Made by a program: the position numbers and the translations under genes
From: Pseudomonas nitroreducens
Lineage (GTDB): Bacteria; Pseudomonadota; Gammaproteobacteria; Pseudomonadales; Pseudomonadaceae
NCBI RefSeq assembly: GCF_014204515.1
Contig: NZ_JACHLI010000003.1
Span: forward strand, 62,001 to 126,000
Length of the DNA: 64,000 nt
Direction: 5' to 3'
Part shown: piece by piece, positions 15,394-24,898 of the stretch
How the letters are laid out: each line of letters begins with the position of its first letter
Numbering within the stretch: position 1 is the stretch's first letter
Notes under the pieces: model-generated
Databases searched by the model: none
What the model was told of the DNA's origin: nothing
The model's input: only the letters and a program-made list of their open reading frames with translations

Positions 15394-18042
15394 ATGCACG
15401 ATATCGACCCCGTCGAAACCCAGGAATGGCTGGACGCGCTGGAATCCGTACTGGAGAAAGAAGGCGAAGAGCGCGCCCACTACCTGATGACCCGCCTCGG
15501 CGAGCTGGCCAGTCGTACCGGCACGCAACTGCCCTACGCCATCACCACGCCCTATCGCAACACCATCCCGGTCACCCACGAAGCCCGCATGCCCGGCGAC
15601 CTGTTCATGGAGCGGCGGATCCGCTCGCTGGTGCGCTGGAACGCCCTGGCCATGGTGATGCGCGCCAACCACAAGGACCCGTCGCTGGGCGGGCACATCT
15701 CCACCTTCGCCTCCTCGGCGACCCTCTACGACATCGGCTTCAACTACTTCTTCAACGGCCCTACCGACGAACACGCCGGCGACCTGATCTACTTCCAGGG
15801 CCACGCCTCGCCCGGCATCTACGCCCGCGCCTACATCGAAGGCCTGCTCAGCGACCAGCAGCTGGAGAACTTCCGCCAGGAAGTGGATGGCAAGGGCATC
15901 TCCTCCTACCCGCACCCGCGCCTGATGCCGCACTTCTGGCAGTTCCCCACGGTGTCCATGGGCCTGGGGCCGATCCAGGCGATCTACCAGGCGCGCTTCA
16001 TGAAGTACCTGGAGAGTCGTGGCTTCATTCCCGCCGGCAAGCAGAAGGTCTGGTGCTTCCTGGGCGACGGCGAGACCGACGAGCCGGAATCCCTGGGAGC
16101 GATCTCCCTGGCCGGGCGCGAGAAGCTCGACAACCTGATCTTCGTGGTCAACTGCAACCTGCAGCGCCTGGACGGCCCGGTGCGCGGCAACGGCAAGATC
16201 ATCCAGGAACTGGAAGGCGTGTTCCGCGGCGCCAACTGGAACGTCATCAAGGTGATCTGGGGGCGCCTGTGGGACCCGCTGTTCGCCAAGGACGAGGCCG
16301 GCCTGCTGCAGGCGCGGATGGACGAGGCGGTGGACGGCGACTACCAGAACTACAAGGCCAAGGACGGCGCCTTCGTCCGCCAGCACTTCTTCGGCGCGCG
16401 GCCGGAACTGCTGGAGATGGTCAAGGACCTCTCCGACGAGGAAGTCTGGAAGCTCAACCGCGGCGGCCATGACCCGTACAAGGTCTACGCCGCCTATCAC
16501 GCGGCGGTGAACCACCAGGGCCAGCCCAGCGTGGTGCTGGCCAAGACCATCAAGGGCTACGGCACCGGCACCGGCGAGGCGAAGAACATCGCCCACAACA
16601 TCCACGAGATCGACGTCGACAGCCTGCGCGCCTTCCGCGACCGCTTCGACATCCCGATCAAGGACGACGACCTGGCCGGGCTGCCCTTCTACCGCCCCGA
16701 GGAGGACAGCGCCGAGGCGCGCTACCTGAAGGAACGCCGCGCCGCCCTGGGCGGCTTCATGCCCCATCGCCACGGCAACAGCCAGGCCATTCCAGCACCG
16801 CCGCTGGAAACCCTGAAGGCGCTGCTGGACGGCTCCGGCGACCGCGAGATTTCCACCACCATGGCCTTCGTGCGGATCATCTCGCAGCTTGTCAAGGACA
16901 AGGAGCTGGGCCAGCGCATCGTGCCGATCATCCCCGACGAGGCGCGCACCTTCGGCATGGAAGGCATGTTCCGCCAGCTCGGCATCTACTCCTCGGTGGG
17001 CCAGCTGTACGAGCCGGTCGACAAGGAACAGCTGATGTTCTACCGCGAGGACAAGAAGGGCCAGATTCTCGAAGAGGGCATCACCGAGGCCGGTGCCATG
17101 TCCTCGTTCATCGCCGCTGGTACGGCCTACAGCAACTACCGCCAGCCGATGCTGCCGTTCTACATCTTCTATTCGATGTTCGGCTTCCAGCGCATCGGCG
17201 ACCTGGCCTGGGCGGCCGGCGACAGCCTGACCCGCGGCTTCCTGCTGGGCGGCACGGCCGGGCGCACCACGCTCAACGGCGAAGGCCTGCAACACGAGGA
17301 TGGCCAGAGCCACGTACTGGCGTCGGTCATCCCCAACTGCCGCACCTATGACCCGACCTACTCCTACGAGCTGGCGGTGATCATCCAGGAAGGCGTGCGG
17401 CAGATGATGCAGGAGCAGCAGGACGTCTTCTATTACATCACCGTGATGAACGAGAACTACCCTCACCCGCCGCTGCCCCAGGGCGCCGAGGAAGGCATCA
17501 TCAAGGGCCTGTACCTGCTCGACGAAGACAAGAAGGCCGCCGCGCACCATGTGCAGCTGCTCGGCTCAGGGACCATCCTGCGCGAGGTGGAAGCGGCGGC
17601 GAAAATCCTCCGCGAGGACTTCGGCATCGGCGCGGACGTCTGGTCGGTGCCCAGCTTCAACGAACTGCGCCGCGACGGCCTCGCGGTGGAACGCTGGAAC
17701 CGCCTGCATCCGGGCCAGAAGCCGCGGCCCAGCTACGTCGAGCAGTGCCTGGGCGGACGCCGCGGGCCGGTGATCGCCTCCACCGACTACATGAAGGTCT
17801 ATGCCGAACAGATTCGCCAGTGGGTGCCGACCAAGGAATACAAGGTACTGGGCACCGACGGCTTCGGCCGCAGCGATACCCGCGCCAAACTGCGGCACTT
17901 CTTCGAGGTGGACCGCCACTGGGTGGTGCTCGCCGCACTGGAGGCCCTGGCCGATCGCGGCGACATCGAGCCGAAGGTGGTGGCCGAGGCCATCGCCAGA
18001 TTCGGCCTGGACCCGGAAAAACCCAACCCGCTGGACTGCTGA
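15394..18042 (+). CDS. aceE: Pyruvate dehydrogenase E1 component
   Basis: 882 aa, the usual length for homodimeric bacterial E1. It decarboxylates pyruvate on thiamine diphosphate and passes the acetyl group to the E2 lipoyl arms. The TPP motif GDGETDEPESLGAI...NCNLQ is intact (around bases 16063-16160), as is the GLGP and HxxxH-type N-terminal region (GGHISTFASS). ATG 15394 is directly preceded by the sequence AGGACCCCTGACC. aceF follows after 11 bases with its own ribosome binding site. Together they link glycolysis to the TCA cycle; the E3 gene is not in the window. Confidence 0.97.
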   Translation: MHDIDPVETQEWLDALESVLEKEGEERAHYLMTRLGELASRTGTQLPYAITTPYRNTIPVTHEARMPGDLFMERRIRSLVRWNALAMVMRANHKDPSLGGHISTFASSATLYDIGFNYFFNGPTDEHAGDLIYFQGHASPGIYARAYIEGLLSDQQLENFRQEVDGKGISSYPHPRLMPHFWQFPTVSMGLGPIQAIYQARFMKYLESRGFIPAGKQKVWCFLGDGETDEPESLGAISLAGREKLDNLIFVVNCNLQRLDGPVRGNGKIIQELEGVFRGANWNVIKVIWGRLWDPLFAKDEAGLLQARMDEAVDGDYQNYKAKDGAFVRQHFFGARPELLEMVKDLSDEEVWKLNRGGHDPYKVYAAYHAAVNHQGQPSVVLAKTIKGYGTGTGEAKNIAHNIHEIDVDSLRAFRDRFDIPIKDDDLAGLPFYRPEEDSAEARYLKERRAALGGFMPHRHGNSQAIPAPPLETLKALLDGSGDREISTTMAFVRIISQLVKDKELGQRIVPIIPDEARTFGMEGMFRQLGIYSSVGQLYEPVDKEQLMFYREDKKGQILEEGITEAGAMSSFIAAGTAYSNYRQPMLPFYIFYSMFGFQRIGDLAWAAGDSLTRGFLLGGTAGRTTLNGEGLQHEDGQSHVLASVIPNCRTYDPTYSYELAVIIQEGVRQMMQEQQDVFYYITVMNENYPHPPLPQGAEEGIIKGLYLLDEDKKAAAHHVQLLGSGTILREVEAAAKILREDFGIGADVWSVPSFNELRRDGLAVERWNRLHPGQKPRPSYVEQCLGGRRGPVIASTDYMKVYAEQIRQWVPTKEYKVLGTDGFGRSDTRAKLRHFFEVDRHWVVLAALEALADRGDIEPKVVAEAIARFGLDPEKPNPLDC

Positions 18043-18053
18043 GGAGAGGCACC

Positions 18054-19991
18054 GTGAGCGAGACCATTCGCGTACCCGACATCGGCAACGGCCAGGGCGA
18101 AGTCATCGAACTGCTGGTCAAGGTCGGCGACCGCATCGAGGCCGAGCAGAGCCTGCTGACGCTGGAATCCGACAAGGCCAGCATGGAGATTCCCGCGCCC
18201 CAGGCGGGCGTGGTGAAGGCGATCAAGGTCAAGGTTGGCGATACCCTCAAGGAGGGTGATGAAATCCTCGAACTGGAAACCGAGGGTGCCAGCGAGACCA
18301 GGGCCGAAGCACCGGCCCAACCCGCTGCCGAAGCCCCCAGGCCTGCCGCCGCGCCTGCACCACAACCCGCGCCTTCAAGCGGCGGTGGCGGCGTGGAAAC
18401 CATCAAGGTGCCGGATATCGGCAACGGCCAGGGCGAGATCATCGAGCTGCTGGTCAAGGTCGGCGACCGCATCGAGGCCGACCAGAGCCTGCTGACCCTG
18501 GAATCCGACAAGGCCAGCATGGAGATTCCCGCGCCCAAGGCGGGCGTGGTGAAGGCGATCAAGGTGAAGATCGGCGACACGCTCAAGGAAGGCGACGACA
18601 TCCTCGAACTGGAAACCGAAGGCGGCGCTGCGCCGGCCAGTGCGCCGGCAGCCGCCGCCCCTGCTCCGGAACCGGCGAAGGCAGCTGAACGGCCCGCTGC
18701 CGCGCCGGCAGCCAGCGGTGGTGTGGAAACCATCCGCGTGCCGGATATCGGCAACGGCCAGGGCAATGTCATCGAGCTGATGGTCAAGGTGGGCGATAGC
18801 ATCGAGGCCGACCAGAGCCTGCTGACGCTGGAGTCGGACAAGGCCAGCATGGAGATTCCCGCACCGAAAGCCGGTGTGGTGAAGGCGATCAAGGTGAAGA
18901 TCGGCGACACGCTCAAGGAGGGTGACGAAATCCTTGAGCTGGAAGTGGCGGGCGCCGCCCCGGCGGCCGCCTCATCGACCGAGCAGCCCGCCGCCGCACC
19001 CGCCGCGCCCACCGCAAAGACCGAGCCGGCCAAGGCGCCGCAGGCCGCGCCAGTGGGCGCGCCCAGCCGCGATGGCAGCAAGGTCCACGCTGGCCCCGCG
19101 GTGCGCATGGTTGCCCGTGAATTCGGCGTCGACCTCGCTCAGGTGACCGGGACCGGGCCCAAGGGACGCATCCTCAAGGAAGACGTGCAGCTGTTCGTGA
19201 AAGAGCAGCTGCAACGCAGCAAGTCTGGCGCGCCGACGGGGACAACCGGCGGCGCGGGCATCCCGCCGATTCCGGAAATCGACTTCAGCAAGTTCGGCGA
19301 AATCGAAGAAGTGGCGATGACCCGGCTGATGCAGGTCGGCGCCAGCAACCTGCACCGCAGCTGGCTGAACGTGCCCCACGTGACGCAGTTCGAGTCCGCC
19401 GACATCACCGAGGCGGAGGCCTTCCGCATCGCCCAGAAGGCCGCCGCGGAAAAGGCCGGGACCAAGCTGACCATCCTGCCGATCCTGCTCAAGGCCTGCG
19501 CCCACCTGCTGCGCGAACTGCCGGACTTCAACAGCTCGCTGGCACCCAGCGGCAAGGCGCTGATCCGCAAGCAGTACGTACACATTGGCTTTGCCGTGGA
19601 CACCCCGGACGGCCTGCTGGTGCCGGTGATCCGCGACGTCGACAAAAAGGGGCTGCTGCAGCTGGCCCTCGAAGCCGCCGAACTGGCGGAGAAGGCGCGG
19701 ACCAAGAAGCTCTCCGCCGATGCCATGCAGGGCGCCTGTTTCACCATTTCCAGCCTCGGGCACATCGGCGGCACCGGCTTCACGCCGATCGTCAACGCGC
19801 CGGAAGTGGCGATCCTCGGGGTGAGCAAGGCGGCGATGCAGCCGGTGTGGGACGGCAAGGTCTTCCAGCCACGGCTGATGCTGCCCTTGTCGCTGTCCTA
19901 CGACCACCGGGTGATCAACGGTGCGGCAGCGGCCAGATTCACCCGGCGGCTGGGGGAAGTACTGGAGGATATCCGCAGTCTGTTGCTGTAG
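18054..19991 (+). CDS. aceF: Pyruvate dehydrogenase E2 (dihydrolipoyl acetyltransferase) with three lipoyl domains
   Basis: 645 aa from GTG 18054, preceded by GAGGAGAGG. Three lipoyl domains begin at residues 1, ~114 and ~224, with modified lysines in ESDKASMEI at K41, K153 and K263. Ala/Pro-rich linkers separate them. An E3/E1-binding domain lies around residues 345-380 (HAGPAVRMVAREFGVDL). The catalytic domain from ~415 ends with SYDHRVINGA, whose His is H618. The P. aeruginosa enzyme I remember has 547 aa and two lipoyl domains, so this one has an extra copy. The three repeats are very similar in DNA as well as protein, which points to recent duplication or homogenisation. Confidence 0.96.
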   Translation: MSETIRVPDIGNGQGEVIELLVKVGDRIEAEQSLLTLESDKASMEIPAPQAGVVKAIKVKVGDTLKEGDEILELETEGASETRAEAPAQPAAEAPRPAAAPAPQPAPSSGGGGVETIKVPDIGNGQGEIIELLVKVGDRIEADQSLLTLESDKASMEIPAPKAGVVKAIKVKIGDTLKEGDDILELETEGGAAPASAPAAAAPAPEPAKAAERPAAAPAASGGVETIRVPDIGNGQGNVIELMVKVGDSIEADQSLLTLESDKASMEIPAPKAGVVKAIKVKIGDTLKEGDEILELEVAGAAPAAASSTEQPAAAPAAPTAKTEPAKAPQAAPVGAPSRDGSKVHAGPAVRMVAREFGVDLAQVTGTGPKGRILKEDVQLFVKEQLQRSKSGAPTGTTGGAGIPPIPEIDFSKFGEIEEVAMTRLMQVGASNLHRSWLNVPHVTQFESADITEAEAFRIAQKAAAEKAGTKLTILPILLKACAHLLRELPDFNSSLAPSGKALIRKQYVHIGFAVDTPDGLLVPVIRDVDKKGLLQLALEAAELAEKARTKKLSADAMQGACFTISSLGHIGGTGFTPIVNAPEVAILGVSKAAMQPVWDGKVFQPRLMLPLSLSYDHRVINGAAAARFTRRLGEVLEDIRSLLL

Positions 19992-20509
19992 GCCCTGACG
20001 CAACGTAGGGCGCATAACGCCGGAGGCGTTGTCCGCCCGCGTGGCGAATAACCCGTTCCGGGTTATTCGCCCGGCGGGGCACCTGTCGGAGCAGCTGTCA
20101 CCTTTCCGAAAGTCCGTATCCGGGATTTCCTCTTTCCCGTCAGGGAGGTGGGTTAAGGAGGCCTTTGCGCGGGATTTCACACAGGACTAACCATCATCTT
20201 CGGGCTGAGTCCGTGCCTCTGAATGCCCCTCACCCCAGCCCTCTCCCGGAGGGAGAGGGAGCCGTCCGTGCCGGCTGACGCCACGGTTTCATCCTGCGTC
20301 GAACGGTCCCCTCTCCCGCTTGCGGGAGAGGGTTAGGGAGAGGGGAAATCCCAGGCACGGTCTGTCAGAGAAAGACAGTTGCTTCTACCGACGCACACCG
20401 ATTCGTCAGGTGTTGTAGGAGCGGACCTTGTCCGCGAAATCCTGCGCGAATGAATGGGTTGCCACCGGTCAACACCATCGTCCAGCGCCCGCGCAGGAAC
20501 GAACCCGCC
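19992..20509. repeat. Intergenic repeats after aceF
   Basis: No gene. A diverged copy of the GTAGGGCGCATAAC palindrome lies at 20005-20074. A long inverted pair follows at 20227-20345, made of CCCTCACCCCAGCCCTCTCCC and a near-complement reading GGGAGAGGGTTAGGGAGAGG. One GTAGGAGCGGACCTTGTCCGCGAA element lies at 20416-20439. These probably separate the aceEF transcript from the convergent gene at 20510. Confidence 0.7.
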
Positions 20510-21373
20510 TCACATCCGGTCCAGCGGAATCCGCAGGTAGCGCACGCCATTGTCCTCCGCCTCCGGCAGCACACCGCCGCGCATGTTGACCTGGATCGAC
20601 GGCCAGATCAGCGCCGGCGCGCTGAGCGTCGCGTCCCGCGCGTTGCGCATGCTGACGAAAGCCTCCTCGTCCACGCCTGCATGCACATGCACGTTGGCCT
20701 CGCGCTCACGTGCCACGGTCGTCTGGTACTGGTGCTCGTCACGCCCAGGCGCCAGGTAGTCGTGGCAGAGGAACAGGCGCGTCCCGTCCGGCAACGCGAA
20801 CAGCCGCTGGATCGAGCGATACAACTGGCGCGCATCGCCACCGGGAAAATCGCAGCGGGCGGTGCCGTAATCGGGCATGAACAGCGTGTCGCCGACGAAA
20901 GCCGCGTCGCCGATCAGGTAGGTCATGCAGGCCGGCGTGTGGCCGGGCGTGTGCAGGGCCTGGGCCTGCAGTTCGCCGATGCGGAAGTGCTCACCGTCCT
21001 CGAACAGATGATCGAACTGGCTGCCGTCGCAGGGGAAGCGCTCTCCCAGGTTGAACAGGCCGGCGAAGGTCCGCTGGACCTGGGCAATGCTCGCGCCGAT
21101 GGCCAGCTTGCCGCCCAATTCGCTCTTCAACCAGGCCGACGCCGACAGGTGATCGGCATGCAGGTGGGTCTCCAGCAGCCACTCCACCGCCAGCGCCTGC
21201 TCGCGCACGTAGTCGAGGATGCGCCGAGCACTGGCGTTGCCGATGCGACCGGCGGCGGCATCGTAATCCAGCACCGGATCGATGATCGCGCAATGACCGG
21301 TGCTGTGATCCGCCACCACGTAGCTGTAGGTGGAGGTGGCTTCATCGAAGAATGGCTGGATGCGAACGCTCAT
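20510..21373 (-). CDS. Metallo-beta-lactamase-fold hydrolase, persulfide dioxygenase-like
   Basis: 287 aa from ATG 21373 (minus strand); the longer open frame upstream lacks a plausible start. Metal-binding THLHADHLSA, HTPGHTPACM and GDTLF-x-PDYGTARCDFPGGDA motifs are intact. The last one is typical of ETHE1/persulfide dioxygenases, which oxidise glutathione persulfide to sulfite with a single Fe(II). A glyoxalase II is less likely for that reason. From memory the P. aeruginosa counterpart is PA2915. It would protect against hydrogen sulfide and polysulfide. It is a single gene with repeats downstream. Confidence 0.85.
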   Translation of the reverse strand: MSVRIQPFFDEATSTYSYVVADHSTGHCAIIDPVLDYDAAAGRIGNASARRILDYVREQALAVEWLLETHLHADHLSASAWLKSELGGKLAIGASIAQVQRTFAGLFNLGERFPCDGSQFDHLFEDGEHFRIGELQAQALHTPGHTPACMTYLIGDAAFVGDTLFMPDYGTARCDFPGGDARQLYRSIQRLFALPDGTRLFLCHDYLAPGRDEHQYQTTVAREREANVHVHAGVDEEAFVSMRNARDATLSAPALIWPSIQVNMRGGVLPEAEDNGVRYLRIPLDRM

Positions 21374-21586
21374 GCTGTCTCCCGGCTGTCGGCGAGCCAG
21401 GCTCGCAGGAATCGCCGATGAGTATAGAAAAGCGCGGCAGGCCGCTTCGCCGGCTTGCCACGCTCCACCACCGGCAGGAGCCGGACGTTGGTAGCACGGC
21501 ATCCAGGGTAGTCGGAAAGGCTCTGCAACGGCCTTCGCGGCGATCAGCGCCCGGCATTCAGTTTCGATTCGGCAAAACCAAAGGTC

Positions 21587-21844
21587 GTGAAAATCACATT
21601 TAACAAACCCATACGCCGTGCGAGGCTGCTCCAATCGTCAGCCAAAACCTTCGACATGCACCTGCTCGTTTCGCCCGCACCGCTGGAACCCGTCGCCGCC
21701 CGCAAGGCCGGCAGCGTCGTCCGCCTGCCGCGCAAACATGCCCGCTGGCTCGATCTGCAACCGCTGACCCTTCCTCTCGAACTGGCCTTCTGGGCGCTCT
21801 GGCATTGCCGCCACGCGCGCCCGCCCGATAGCGCCAGCTGCTGA
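21587..21844 (+). CDS. Possible small hypothetical protein
   Basis: 85 codons from GTG 21587, with AAAGG seven bases upstream. An internal ATG at 21656 would give 62 aa. The product is basic with a hydrophobic C-terminal patch (LTLPLELAFWALW). The region upstream is AT-richer, as expected of a promoter. I know no relative, and the alternative is that this is non-coding spacer between divergent genes. Confidence 0.35.
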   Translation: MKITFNKPIRRARLLQSSAKTFDMHLLVSPAPLEPVAARKAGSVVRLPRKHARWLDLQPLTLPLELAFWALWHCRHARPPDSASC

Positions 21845-22016
21845 CCGGGCACCCCGCCCGCACTCGCCCGACGGAGCTGCGCTCACTCTAGGCCGCGCGC
21901 CTTCAGAACAAGACGCAGCCCGTTGCATCGCTTGCCTGCCTTTATCCCCGTGCCTTTCGGCGCGGCCCTGGCCTGCAGGTCGTCAGCGCATCCGCGTGGA
22001 TGCTAACGAGAGCCCC

Positions 22017-23381
22017 ATGAATTTCGCCTCCGTGCAAGAAGCCCAGTATTTCCTGGCCCAGAACCCCGACATCGAGATGGTCGAGCTGTTCATCCTCGAC
22101 GCCAACGGCGTGCCGCGCGGCAAGCTGCTGCACCGCGAGGAACTGCTCGCCGTGTACCAGTCGGGCCGCCCGCTGCCCAGCACCATCCTCGGCCTCACCG
22201 TGCATGGCGAGGATGTGGAGGATTCCGGACTGGTCTGGGACGTCGGCAATATCGACTGCCGCGCCTACCCGCTGGCCGGCAGCCTGGTGCGCCTGCCCTG
22301 GCGGCAGATTCCCACGGCGGCGGTGCAGGTCAGCATGCACCCCGAGGAAGGCAAGCCGGCGGACATCGCCGACCCGCGCCATGTGCTGCTCCATGTGATC
22401 GACGGCCTCAAGGCCGACGGCTACCACCCGGTGATGGCCTGCGAACTGGAGTTCTACCTGCTGGACGCCAAGCGCGACGCCAACGGCCGCCCGCAACCAG
22501 CGCTGGATGCCGACGGCGGCCGCCCGCGCGCCACCCAGGTCTATGGCCTGCGCGAGCTGGAGCAGATCGAACCCTTCCTCGCCGACCTTTATGCCGCGTG
22601 CAAGGCCCAGGGCATTCCGGCGCGCACGGCCATCTCCGAATATGCGCCGGGCCAGGTGGAAATCACCCTGGAACACGGCGACGCACTGCTCGCCATGGAC
22701 CAGGCCGTGCGCTACAAGCGCCTGGTGAGGGGCGTGGCGCACAAGCACGGCATGCAGGCGTGCTTCATGGCCAAACCGTTCGACGATCTCGCCGGCACCG
22801 GCATGCACATGCATGTCTCCCTGGCCGATGCCGAGGGCAACAACCTGTTCGCCAGCGAAGACCCCGCCGGCACTCCGCTGCTGCGCCAGTCCGTGGGCGG
22901 CATGCTGAAAAGCCTGCTCGACTCGCTGCTGCTGTTCTGCCCCAACGCCAACTCGTACCGCCGCTTCCAGGCCAACAGCTACGCGCCACTGGCACCGACC
23001 TGGGGCTGCGACAACCGCACCGTGAGCCTGCGCGTGCCCGGCGGCCCGGCCAATACCCGCCACGTGGAGCACCGCATCTGTGGCGCAGACGCCAACCCCT
23101 ATCTGGCCGCCGCGGCGATTCTCGCCGGCATCCATCGCGGCATCCGCGAGGAGATCGATCCGGGCGCGCCGGTGGAAGGCAACGGCTACGCCCAGGCAAA
23201 GGAACTGCTGCCCACCGACTGGCTCACCTCGCTGCGCGCACTGGAGCGCTCCAGCTGGGCGCGCGATGCGCTGGGCCACGAATTCCTCGGCGTCTACCTG
23301 AAGGTCAAGCAGGCCGAATACCGCCAGTTCATGGGCGAGGTCGGCGAGCAGGACTGGCGCTGGTATCTGACGCAGGCGTGA
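22017..23381 (+). CDS. Gamma-glutamylpolyamine synthetase (glutamine synthetase family)
   Basis: 454 aa from ATG 22017, chosen over an in-frame GTG at 21996 because GAGAG precedes it. Glutamine synthetase fold: CELEFYLLD metal-binding strand, GTGMHMHVSL, the CDNRTVSLRVPG ATP-binding segment and EHRICGADANPYLA. Length and motifs suit the PuuA/PauA/SpuB branch, which ligates glutamate to putrescine, cadaverine or other polyamines, rather than ammonia-assimilating GlnA. The next gene is the matching oxidoreductase and an ABC transporter follows, so polyamine catabolism is well supported. Which diamine is preferred is unknown; PAO1 PA1566 (pauA3) is a likely counterpart. Confidence 0.9.
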   Translation: MNFASVQEAQYFLAQNPDIEMVELFILDANGVPRGKLLHREELLAVYQSGRPLPSTILGLTVHGEDVEDSGLVWDVGNIDCRAYPLAGSLVRLPWRQIPTAAVQVSMHPEEGKPADIADPRHVLLHVIDGLKADGYHPVMACELEFYLLDAKRDANGRPQPALDADGGRPRATQVYGLRELEQIEPFLADLYAACKAQGIPARTAISEYAPGQVEITLEHGDALLAMDQAVRYKRLVRGVAHKHGMQACFMAKPFDDLAGTGMHMHVSLADAEGNNLFASEDPAGTPLLRQSVGGMLKSLLDSLLLFCPNANSYRRFQANSYAPLAPTWGCDNRTVSLRVPGGPANTRHVEHRICGADANPYLAAAAILAGIHRGIREEIDPGAPVEGNGYAQAKELLPTDWLTSLRALERSSWARDALGHEFLGVYLKVKQAEYRQFMGEVGEQDWRWYLTQA

Positions 23382-23584
23382 CAGATGGGTGCCGCTCAAG
23401 AGCCCCTCTCCCCAGCCCTCTCCCTGAAGGGAGAGGGGGCCGCCCGTGCCGAGACTATTCCGGAGCTCCTGGAAACATCATGGCCACCGGCAAACGACGA
23501 TTTATCGACCCGCTCCGAACAGTCCCCTCTCCCTTCAGGGAGAGGGCTAGGGAGAGGGAAAGGAACAACAAGGAAACACGAAAA
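23382..23584. repeat. Repeat-filled gap between the polyamine genes
   Basis: An inverted pair of CTCTCCC elements spans about 23401-23560 (CCCCAGCCCTCTCCCTGAAG and CTTCAGGGAGAGGGCTAGGG). It could form a strong hairpin between the synthetase and oxidoreductase genes. The pair ends shortly before the ribosome binding site AAGGAAAC of the next gene. Read-through may be reduced here. Confidence 0.65.
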
Positions 23585-24898
23585 ATGAACGCTGCACTTA
23601 ACCCCGCCACCCCCGCCCCCGAGCGCGCGAAGTCCTACTACTCCGCGAGCCTCAACGAAGAGACCAGCTACCCCACGCTGCAAGGCGAGGTGAACGTCGA
23701 CATCGCCATCATCGGCGGTGGCTTCACCGGCGTCGCCACCGCCGTGGAGCTGGCCGAACGCGGCTACAAGGTGGCCATCGTCGAGACCAACAAGGTCGGC
23801 TGGGGCGCCAGCGGGCGCAACGGCGGCCAGGTCACCGGCAGCCTCTCCGGCGACTCCGCCATGGAGAAGCAGATGCGCCAGTGGCTGGGCGACGACGTCG
23901 AAGATTTCATCTGGCACCTGCGCTGGCGCGGCCACGAGATCATCAAGAGCCGCGTGGAGAAATACGGCATCCAGTGCGACCTGAAGTTCGGTCACCTGCA
24001 CGCGGCCATGAAGCAGTCGCACATGGACGAGCTGAAAGCCACTTTCGATGATGCCAAGCGCCGCGGCATGGGCGACGAGATCAGCCTGCTGGACGGCGCC
24101 GGCGTGCGCGCGCACCTGGAGAGCGATCTCTACTGCGGCGCCATCAAGAACACCCGCAACATGCACCTGCACCCGCTCAACCTGTGCATCGGCGAGGCCA
24201 AGGCCGCCGCCAGCCTGGGCGCGCTGATCTTCGAGCACTCCGAGGTACTGGACATCATCCACGGCCCGCGCCCGGCAGTGGTCACCTCGGGCGGGCGGAT
24301 CAATGCAGCGCAAGTGATGCTGGCTGGCGACGTCTACCACAAGCTCGAACGCAAGCAGCTCAAGGGCATGATCTTCCCGGCCATGGGCGGCATCGTCACC
24401 ACCAAGCCGCTGGGCGAGCTGGCCAAGCGCATCAACCCGCAGGACCTGGCGGTCTACGACTGCCGCTTCGTGCTCGACTACTACCGCATGACCGGCGACG
24501 GCCGCCTGCTGTTCGGCGGCGGCGCCAACTACTCGGGCCGCGACTCGCGCGACATCGCCGGCGAGCTGCGCCCGTGCATCGAGCGCACCTTCCCGGCGCT
24601 CAAGGGCGTGGACATCGAGTTCCAGTGGAGCTGCGCCATGGGCATCGTGATGAACCGCATCCCGCAGCTGGGCAAGCTGTCGGAGAACGTCTGGTACTGC
24701 CAGGGCTACTCCGGCCACGGCGTGGCGACCACCCACATCATGGGCGAGATCATGGCCACCGCGATGACCGGCGACCTGGAGAAGTTCGACACCTTCGCCC
24801 AGTGCAAGCACATCCGCGTGCCCATGGGCGACGTGTTCGGCAACCCGATGCTGGCGGCGGGCATGTGGTACTACCAGATGATGGAGAAGCTGCGCTGA
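23585..24898 (+). CDS. Gamma-glutamylpolyamine oxidoreductase (FAD-dependent, DAO family)
   Basis: 437 aa, ATG 23585 after AAGGAAACACGAAAA. Rossmann FAD-binding motif IAIIGGGFTGVATAVELAERG near residue 40, followed by GRNGGQVTGS and, near the C-terminus, GYSGHGVATTHIMGE, all typical of PuuB/OrdL-type enzymes. It oxidises gamma-glutamyl-putrescine or a related compound to the aldehyde. It follows the synthetase in the same direction. From memory the PAO1 equivalent is PA1565 (pauB2). Confidence 0.9.
   Translation: MNAALNPATPAPERAKSYYSASLNEETSYPTLQGEVNVDIAIIGGGFTGVATAVELAERGYKVAIVETNKVGWGASGRNGGQVTGSLSGDSAMEKQMRQWLGDDVEDFIWHLRWRGHEIIKSRVEKYGIQCDLKFGHLHAAMKQSHMDELKATFDDAKRRGMGDEISLLDGAGVRAHLESDLYCGAIKNTRNMHLHPLNLCIGEAKAAASLGALIFEHSEVLDIIHGPRPAVVTSGGRINAAQVMLAGDVYHKLERKQLKGMIFPAMGGIVTTKPLGELAKRINPQDLAVYDCRFVLDYYRMTGDGRLLFGGGANYSGRDSRDIAGELRPCIERTFPALKGVDIEFQWSCAMGIVMNRIPQLGKLSENVWYCQGYSGHGVATTHIMGEIMATAMTGDLEKFDTFAQCKHIRVPMGDVFGNPMLAAGMWYYQMMEKLR

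Noticed and set aside
15253..17550. Long open frame of 765 codons on the minus strand
   Set aside because: It lies wholly antisense to aceE. High-GC codon bias opens such frames and the translation is low-complexity Val/Ala/Gly/His-rich.
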